Of a DNA stretch of 64,000 bases, positions 58,141 to 64,000 are shown piece after piece. The stretch comes from Epiperipatus broadwayi (taxonomy: Eukaryota > Onychophora > Udeonychophora > Euonychophora > Peripatidae): positions 62,001-126,000 of the forward strand of contig JAQFVV010013309.1 in the NCBI GenBank assembly GCA_028023455.1, given 5' to 3'. The notes below the pieces were generated by a model. The model had not been told where the DNA came from and made no database searches. It saw only the letters and a program-made list of their open reading frames with translations. The first letter of the stretch is position 1; each line of letters opens with the position of its first letter. A program made the translations under genes and the position numbers.

Positions 58141-58317
58141 TATATCTAAATTCCAAGTTTATTAATTATTCTTTTATTTAAATATTAATAATATAAGAAA
58201 TGAAGATATTCACACAATTTGATATATAGAGGTGTTTATTTATATTATTGGATATTAATTATGGTGCAGTTCTGTAATTGGCTTAATGCTCTAGTGTTGT
58301 ATGCTAAATAAATTGAA

Positions 58318-58373
58318 TTGAATTATTATTATTATTGTTATTATTATAATTTTGAAATTATTATTATTATTAA

Positions 58374-58422
<49 letters not shown>

Positions 58423-58435
58423 ACTTTGAAATTTA

Positions 58436-58504
<69 letters not shown>

Positions 58505-58505
58505 A
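58318..58505. repeat. Interrupted (ATT)n microsatellite
   Basis: Two blocks of ATT triplets separated by copies of a TAACTTTGAAATTTAA-like motif, which occurs three times (near 58350, 58420 and 58502). A higher-order duplication of microsatellite plus motif. Confidence 0.9.
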
Positions 58506-58739
58506 CTATAACTTTGAAATTTAAAATATGTGTTAAAATATTATTGGTTGAAACTTATTCATACAGAAAAGTACATAGATTTTTGTTTTACAACACTTTC
58601 CCAATTGGTAAATCATTAAATTGCTTAAAGGATGAGTTTAAAAACAATTTTTGGGTATAAGTGATTAACATAAATAGCATGTTTACCTAAAAATAAATAC
58701 AGTTGATATAAAAGTAATAACTCAATATTTATGAACATG

Positions 58740-59245
58740 AAATAAATGAATTCTGATTGCATTTGTAATTATATATTGGATTATTTATATCATTTAAAAT
58801 TAATTTTGTTTTTAAAAAAATTCAAACTTTATTTAAACTTTTCAAATATATTTACCTGTTAACATATCACACAGGTTAGAATATAACACAATATTTTGGT
58901 ATTATTCTCATTTTTTCTACTAATGTTGCTTGGCCAATGATAGTACTAGCCTTAAGATTGAACTTTGGACTTTTAGATGAATGAATACTGAATTTAAGGC
59001 ACCTTAAATTTACTATTCTTGAATCTAAAAGTCTCAAGTTCAATATTCATGCTCAACTCTCACTGGTTATGCTTGGAGCGACTGAAGAAGAGAATATTAC
59101 ACTCACAATATTATATGTTATATTCTAATTTGTGAGTTATTACTAATAAATGAATGTATTTGAAAAGTTTAAATAAAGTTTGAATTTTCCTAAAGCCATT
59201 TTACAATTAATTTTAGATAATGGGAATAGTCCAACATATATTACA
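58740..59245. mobile_element. Family E SINE divergent pair
   Basis: Left arm (about 58755-58920, minus) and right arm (about 59090-59240, plus) are diverged inverted copies (TATTGGATTATTTATATC; GGGAATAGTCCAACATATA). Between them lie a degenerate tRNA-like head and GCGACTGAAGAAGAGAATA. Confidence 0.65.
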
Positions 59246-59359
59246 TTTGTTTTATTTTTTTATACACAACTACAAACCAAACCCCTATCTACCATAATAA
59301 CACACACATATATAATATAAAAATAAAATGTCCGTTAATTAAAACAAAATTGTAATTAT

Positions 59360-59619
59360 AATAACGGTAACAAACTATTATAAACAATCCTTAAATTCGC
59401 AGAAGTACTTTCAGTTAATTTCTTGAACTTGCCTCAACTGCCATTAAAATTCAAAAAGAAAACATTAAAATAGGAGATTCCTGGAATTTGAATTGATGAC
59501 GTTTGCTTCCGCTTTGTTTTCTTTTTGAATTTTAATGGCAGTTGAGGCAGGTTCAAGAAATTAACTGAAAGTACTTCTGCGAATTTAAGGATTGTTTATA
59601 ATAGTTTGTTACCGTTATT
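59360..59619. mobile_element. PLE 3' tail as a near-perfect 104-bp inverted repeat
   Basis: Arms 59360-59463 and 59516-59619 are complementary with one mismatch noticed. The 52-nt centre reads, on the plus strand, the last codons of a PLE frame (NIKIGDSWNLN, then stop), and the right arm is the 3' UTR seen at 18241-18360. Both 3' ends face outward. Confidence 0.85.
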
Positions 59620-59639
59620 ATTATTATTTGTATTATATA

Positions 59640-60427
59640 TATATATTATAAATTTATGAAGGTTTCACAGTACAATGGTAATACAACTACTTATAATATC
59701 TATAATCTATGTTTAATTCCAGGTCGATTAAACTCAAAAAAATTTTTTAATACTAACTTAAAATATTTTTTTCAGTTAATTAATATATAAACAAACCAAA
59801 TCATTAATTTCAGAAAATAATAAATATTTATCTACTTTTAAAACGAATCACTATCTCATGTTTGGTCAGTAGAAAAATTGATTCTCTATGAAAAAAATAT
59901 TGGAGAGGCCTGCGTTCTGCGGTGGCATTTTAAAAAGCTTTTTATTCTTTTACTTTATCCAAAATTCAAAGGTTCAATTATCGTACAAATTATAAGAATT
60001 TAATATAAATTATTTTACAAGTTATTTTAAAAAAGCAAAACATTTTTTAATTAAAACTTATAATTGTAAGTGTAAAATCAAAGTTAATTAAGTAATGTAG
60101 AGAACAGAGAATGAAAAATAAAGTTTTAGGTAAAAATTATGTAATAAACAGTGTGAATTTTTTCTTGTTTGTTTGCATTATGTAAACGCAAACAGAATGA
60201 ATATTAAAAAAAAGTTATTAACAATTTTAAATTAATACCACTTTTTTCCTTTAATTACTGAAGCATAATGCATTTGCAATGTAAACAACTAAATTTTTTT
60301 GTTCTCACTTCTTATAATTAATTCTATTGATTAAATTTTATAGGCAAAATTTTGATTTCATTTATAATTTTAAAAGTATGTACTCTTGTGTAATTTCACA
60401 TGTATTTATATATACGAGTAACACGAG

Positions 60428-60430
<3 letters not shown>
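59640..60430. other. AT-rich non-coding DNA
   Basis: No supported feature. Confidence 0.45.

Positions 60431-60431
<1 letters not shown>

Positions 60432-60483
<52 letters not shown>
60432..60483. repeat. (TA)n tract
   Basis: About 26 TA units. Confidence 0.95.
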
Positions 60484-60485
<2 letters not shown>

Positions 60486-60554
60486 CAACTGTTTTCATGG
60501 TTGTGGCTATTGTAACTTTACAAATTATAATTAAATATTTTGTATGAAAATTTA

Positions 60555-60925
60555 TGATGATAGCCTTTTATTGGTAATTATATGTTGGATTATTTTCAAC
60601 ATCTAGAATTAATTGAAAACATCTTGAGAAAAGATCAAATTTTATTTAAACTTTTCAAATATATTCAATAATAACACAGATTAGTATATAGCACAATTTT
60701 TCGAGTTATATTATTTTCCTCTCTTCTACAGGTGTTTTTGTCACTGGATAGCCCAGAACCACCTGAAGAAGAGAGGAGAATCATACCATTTGACAACTTG
60801 TGTTATATACTAACCTGTGTGCTATTACTAATAGTTAAATGCATTTGACAAGTTTAAATAAAGTTTGAATTTTTCTAAAAACATTAAAGAATTAATTCTA
60901 GAGGAAGGAAATAGTCCAAAATAAA
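60555..60925. mobile_element. Family E SINE divergent pair
   Basis: Inverted arms (about 60570-60740 and 60790-60920) share ATATGTTGGATTATTTTCAA / GAAATAGTCCAAAATA, AACTTTTCAAATATATTCA / TGCATTTGACAAGTTTAA and AGATTAGTATATAGCACAA / TATATACTAACCTGTG. The centre includes CCACCTGAAGAAGAGAGG, the CTGAAGAAG motif of this family. The tRNA-like head is largely lost. Confidence 0.65.
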
Positions 60926-61423
60926 ATTCAAAATAAAATTAATTATTGTAGCTAAGTGAAGTATAAATACATTCAAAATATTTTAACCATAAACAAAATT
61001 AAGAGAAAGTTTAATTTCAAATTAGTTCTGGTGATTTGGGATCGTCAAATTTAATTAAATATCATAATATATATATATATATATATAATTTTAGTAATAG
61101 ATTTTAATTATACTAAAAATATAATGCCGATTTTAATTAATCATAAAATATAAGTATGAATTGTAATAAATTACAAGTTTTGAAAAAATAAAATATAAAT
61201 GAATCAATTTGTCAAAATTGAAAGAAATTTATGAATCTCAAAAGCAGTATCATAATGTTATTAAATCCATAAATAAAACACTTTTATATGATAATAATGA
61301 GTAAGCATTTTAATCTCTAGAATGTTTAAAGCAATTGATTTAATTAAAACATCTGCAACATGAAAACTTGTTTCAGCTATGTGTATGGATATGCACCTTT
61401 TATTTAACACAATTTTAATTTAG
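60926..61423. other. AT-rich non-coding DNA
   Basis: No supported feature apart from a short (TA)n near 61070-61087. Confidence 0.45.
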
Positions 61424-61541
<118 letters not shown>

Positions 61542-61799
61542 GGCACTTATAAATGAGTAGGAACAATCTCATATCAGAAACAAATGAATAAAAAATAAAA
61601 AGTTAGAAAAAAAATGGAATCAGAATTGCTATATGACTTCAATTATATGATACCCAAGGAAAAATATACAAACAAACAAAAATGTAAATAAACAAACAGA
61701 AAAAACATTAAAATTCACTAATTTTATCATATTCTAGCAAATATTTTTTCTTCTCTAATTGCCATACATAACTTTTTAAAAAAAAACTGTAAAGTTTGC
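61542..61799. other. AT-rich spacer
   Basis: No supported feature. Confidence 0.4.
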
Positions 61800-62250
61800 A
61801 AATGTTAGTTATAGAGCTCACAAAACAAACTCTTAACAAGCTTTGAGAATATCCTCAACACCAGACCAATTTCTGCATCTACAGTCATCAGTGAGATGCC
61901 AGGATATTCATTAGATTAAAAATACTAGGACAAGCCCAGCACTTTATCTAATGTATAACTATTGAGAAGAAAATCTGAAATTTTAAGACATCCATATGTC
62001 TAAAAATCCAACTATCTAACTCAAATAGCCATATGGGACTGAACAAGGTCAGATACAGCATATATTAATAGCTTTAGCAATATAAAATCACCAAAGCCTT
62101 AATAGCATAAAATGATAAAAAAATCAAGTCAGATGTCATATGACTTAATTTTAATAAAGCTCGTATTTACAAATGTTATATATAGAGCTTGCAAAACAAG
62201 CTCTTAACAAGCTTTGAGAATATCCTCAACCCCAGTCTGGTTTCTGCATC
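61800..62250 (-). repeat. Family A HHR repeat, reverse units (one full, one partial)
   Basis: One full reverse unit (61805 to about 62175) is followed by a second that stops at 62250, inside stem II of its ribozyme (TTTCTGCATC then TATATATAAC). Blocks are as in the 53.86-kb unit. At 62250 the repeat reverses direction. Confidence 0.9.
61848..61908 (-). ncRNA. Hammerhead ribozyme-like motif, family A copy 3
   Basis: Minus strand: CTGATGA (complement of 61885-61891) and GAAA intact, stem III ATT/GGT (wobble), GUC triplet, outer stem I AATATCCT with AGGATATT perfect, inner stem I mostly paired. Stem II reads CTG-TAGAT-GCA, a weakened form of TGC-TAGAT-GCA. All canonical core bases are kept. Confidence 0.75.
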
Positions 62251-62530
62251 TATATATAACATTTGTAAATATAAGCTTTATTAAAATTAAGTCATGTGGC
62301 ATCTGACTTGATTTTTTATCATTTTATTTTTTGCAATTAAGGCTTTGGTGATTTTATATTCTAAATCTATTAATATATTGTAAATTTGAACTTTGTTCAG
62401 TCTCATGTGGCAATTAGAGATAGATAGCTGGATTTTTAAACATATGGATGTCTGAAAATTTCAGATTTTTTTCTCAATGGTTTTACATTAGATAATGTGC
62501 TGGGCTTGTCCTAGTATTTTTAATCTAATG

Positions 62531-62591
62531 AATATCTTGGCACATCACTGATGATGCTAGATGCAGAAACCAGTTTGGGATTGAGGATATT
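62531..62591 (+). ncRNA. Hammerhead ribozyme-like motif, family A copy 5
   Basis: CTGATGA 62548-62554, stem II TGC-TAGAT-GCA 62555-62565 (perfect 3 bp), GAAAC 62566-62570, stem III weakened (ACC/AGT), GUU triplet with predicted cleavage after 62575, then TGGGA. Inner stem I has mismatches; outer stem AATATCTT with AGGATATT has one wobble. Core intact. Confidence 0.75.
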
Positions 62592-62893
62592 TTCAAAGCT
62601 CATTAAGAGCTTGTTTTGTGAGCTCTATATATAACATTTTTAAATATGAGCTTTATTAAAATTAAGTCATGTGACATCTGACTTGATTTTTTTATCATTT
62701 TATTTTATGCTATTAAGGTTTTGGTGATTTTATATTGCTAAAGCTATTAATATATGCTGTATCTGAACATGGTTATTTGAGTTAGATAGCTGGATTTTTA
62801 GACATATAGATGTCTGAAAATTTCAGATTTTCTTCTCAATAGTTATACATTAGATAAAGTGCTGGGCTTGTCCTAGTATTTTTAATCTAATGA

Positions 62894-62950
62894 AATATCC
62901 TGACACCTCACTGATGTTGCTCGATGCAGAAACTGGTCTGGGGTTGAGGA

Positions 62951-62951
<1 letters not shown>
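62894..62951 (+). ncRNA. Hammerhead-like motif, family A copy 6
   Basis: CTGATGT (62911-62917; A9 changed to T), stem II TGC-TCGAT-GCA perfect, GAAA 62929-62932, ACT/GGT stem III, GUC triplet at 62936-62938, and a full inner stem I: the TGGGGT segment pairs with ACCTCA. The outer stem is cut short by the (TC)n run. The A9 change probably disables it. Confidence 0.7.
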
Positions 62952-62996
<45 letters not shown>

Positions 62997-63271
62997 ACAT
63001 TTATAAATACAAGCTTTATTAAAATTAAGTCATGTGACATCTGACTTGATTTTTTTATCATTTTATTTTATGCTATTAAGGCTTTGGTGATTTTATATTG
63101 CTAAAGCTATTAATATATGCTATATCTGAACTTAGTTCAATACCATATGGTTATTTGAGTTAGATAGCTGTATTTTTAGACATATAGATGTCTGAAAATT
63201 TCAGATTTTCTTCTCAATAGTTATACATTAGATAAAGTGCTGGGCTTGTCCTAGTATTTTTAATCTAATAA

Positions 63272-63328
63272 AATATCCTGACACCTCACTGATGTTGCTC
63301 GATGCAGAAACTGGTCTGGGGTTGAGGA

Positions 63329-63329
<1 letters not shown>
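63272..63329 (+). ncRNA. Hammerhead-like motif, family A copy 7
   Basis: Identical in the core region to copy 6: CTGATGT at 63289-63295, TGC-TCGAT-GCA, GAAAC, TGGTC, TGGGGTTGAGGAT, then (TC)n. The shared A9 change and shared (TC)n mean the two units were copied from one another. Confidence 0.7.
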
Positions 63330-63368
<39 letters not shown>

Positions 63369-63469
63369 ACATTTATAAATACAAGCTTTATTAAAATTAA
63401 GTCATGTGACATCTGACTTGATTTTTTATCATTTTAAAATTTGTAAATAAATTATACAATAGCTCAGAA

Positions 63470-63800
63470 GTTGCTTTTCTGTCTTAGAGTGGTATACACA
63501 ATTAAATACATTAATAAAATTTACTCTCAAACCAAGATAGAGACATTGAAAAGATAAGAGTGACCATCTTATCTTTGTGCCAGAAATTCACTTATATAGG
63601 CCAATATAAAGCAATTTGTAATGAGGGCGTGAAGTTAAGATAGCCACTTTTCTTTTTTCAAAGTCTTTATTTTGAGTTTGGGTTTGATAGTATCCTTCAT
63701 ATTCAACAAAACTTCTTTGATGTATTAAAACAATATTACAGCATATGTGTATAGAGTAGAAATCCCTTCTGATGAAAAAAATAGTAATAAAGAACAAAAA
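63470..63800. repeat. Dispersed repeat shared with 13.26-13.70 kb
   Basis: Same block order as the 13-kb copy (CTCTCAAACCAAGATAGAG, AAGATAAGAGTGACCATC, GTTTGGGTTTGATAGTAT, AACAATATTACAGCATATG, AGAGTAGAAATCC). Reverse-strand frames here are fortuitous. Confidence 0.6.
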
Positions 63801-64000
63801 CATGTAGTTTTTATGATAATAAGAACATCTGAAATTTCAAATATTTTATACAACATGAAAAGGTAATTAAATCTTTGAAGAAAAAGAAGCTTCTGAAAAT
63901 AAAGAAGTTATTACAGATATTTTAAAAAAAGTAAATAAAATAAAATTAAAATAGTTATTAAAGTTATATACCAAACATCTTGGTGGTAAATATCTACCAA
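63801..64000 (+). other. Window end, possible LINE fragment
   Basis: The last bases contain AAGAAGTTATTACAGATATT and, after indels, AAGTTATATACCAAACATCTT. These resemble the RTE region reading ILKEAGE...LAKLYTKCL (48.5 kb). Too short to be certain. Confidence 0.35.

Larger units (their letters stand above)
62251..63441 (+). repeat. Family A HHR tandem repeat, plus units
   Basis: Three successive plus units with ribozymes beginning at 62531, 62894 and 63272 (spacing 363 and 378). They share ATAAGCTTTATTAAAATTA, CATCTGACTTGATTTTTT, GGCTTTGGTGATTTTATATT, GCTGGGCTTGTCCTAGTATT and the ribozyme. In the last two, the sequence after the ribozyme is replaced by (TC)n then (TA)n, and both copies share it, so that variant was amplified. 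Confidence 0.92.

Overview
This is AT-rich eukaryotic DNA, most likely from an invertebrate animal. Long (TA)n, (ATT)n and (TTA)n tracts, tRNA-derived SINEs, RTE-type and Jockey/CR1-type LINEs, and Penelope-like elements (PLEs) with GIY-YIG tails fill it. I see no intact host gene. The species cannot be fixed from this window. Every readable protein region comes from a retroelement, and most are broken.

Layout. 1-5.2 kb: AT-rich sequence, a SINE, a ribozyme-bearing short element and a LINE fragment. 5.2-9.9 kb: a very homogeneous 365-bp satellite, nine units forward then about four inverted. 10.2-12.0 kb: a 452-bp tandem repeat with a hammerhead-ribozyme (HHR) core in each unit. 12.6-14.0 kb: LINE and SINE fragments. 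17-18.4 kb, 23-24.3 kb, 28.8-29 kb, 36.2-39.6 kb and 59.4-59.6 kb: PLE remnants. 21.3-22.2 kb: diverged relatives of the 365-bp satellite. 27.3-28.8 kb: a chain of foldbacks. 40.9-41.9 kb: a 412-bp repeat with HHR cores. 46.6-49.9 kb: a nearly intact RTE-type LINE broken by two in-frame stops. 52.7-57.5 kb: older LINE fragments with nested ribozyme elements. 53.9-54.5 and 61.8-63.4 kb: a third HHR tandem repeat of about 361-378 bp. The rest is unannotated AT-rich DNA.

The most notable content is at least four distinct families of short non-coding repeats carrying type I hammerhead cores (CUGAUGA, stem II, GAAA, NUH, with matching stem I arms). Three are tandem units of 360-452 bp, the architecture of metazoan retrozyme-like repeats. 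PLEs, the autonomous elements known to carry HHRs, are present as remnants. Nearly all inverted pairs with assignable polarity, in both HHR repeats and PLEs, are divergent: minus copy on the left, plus copy on the right, 3' ends outward. I infer that one integration or copying mechanism, plausibly the PLE reverse transcriptase/endonuclease, produced them all. Ribozyme assignments come from manual pairing by eye and were not computed.
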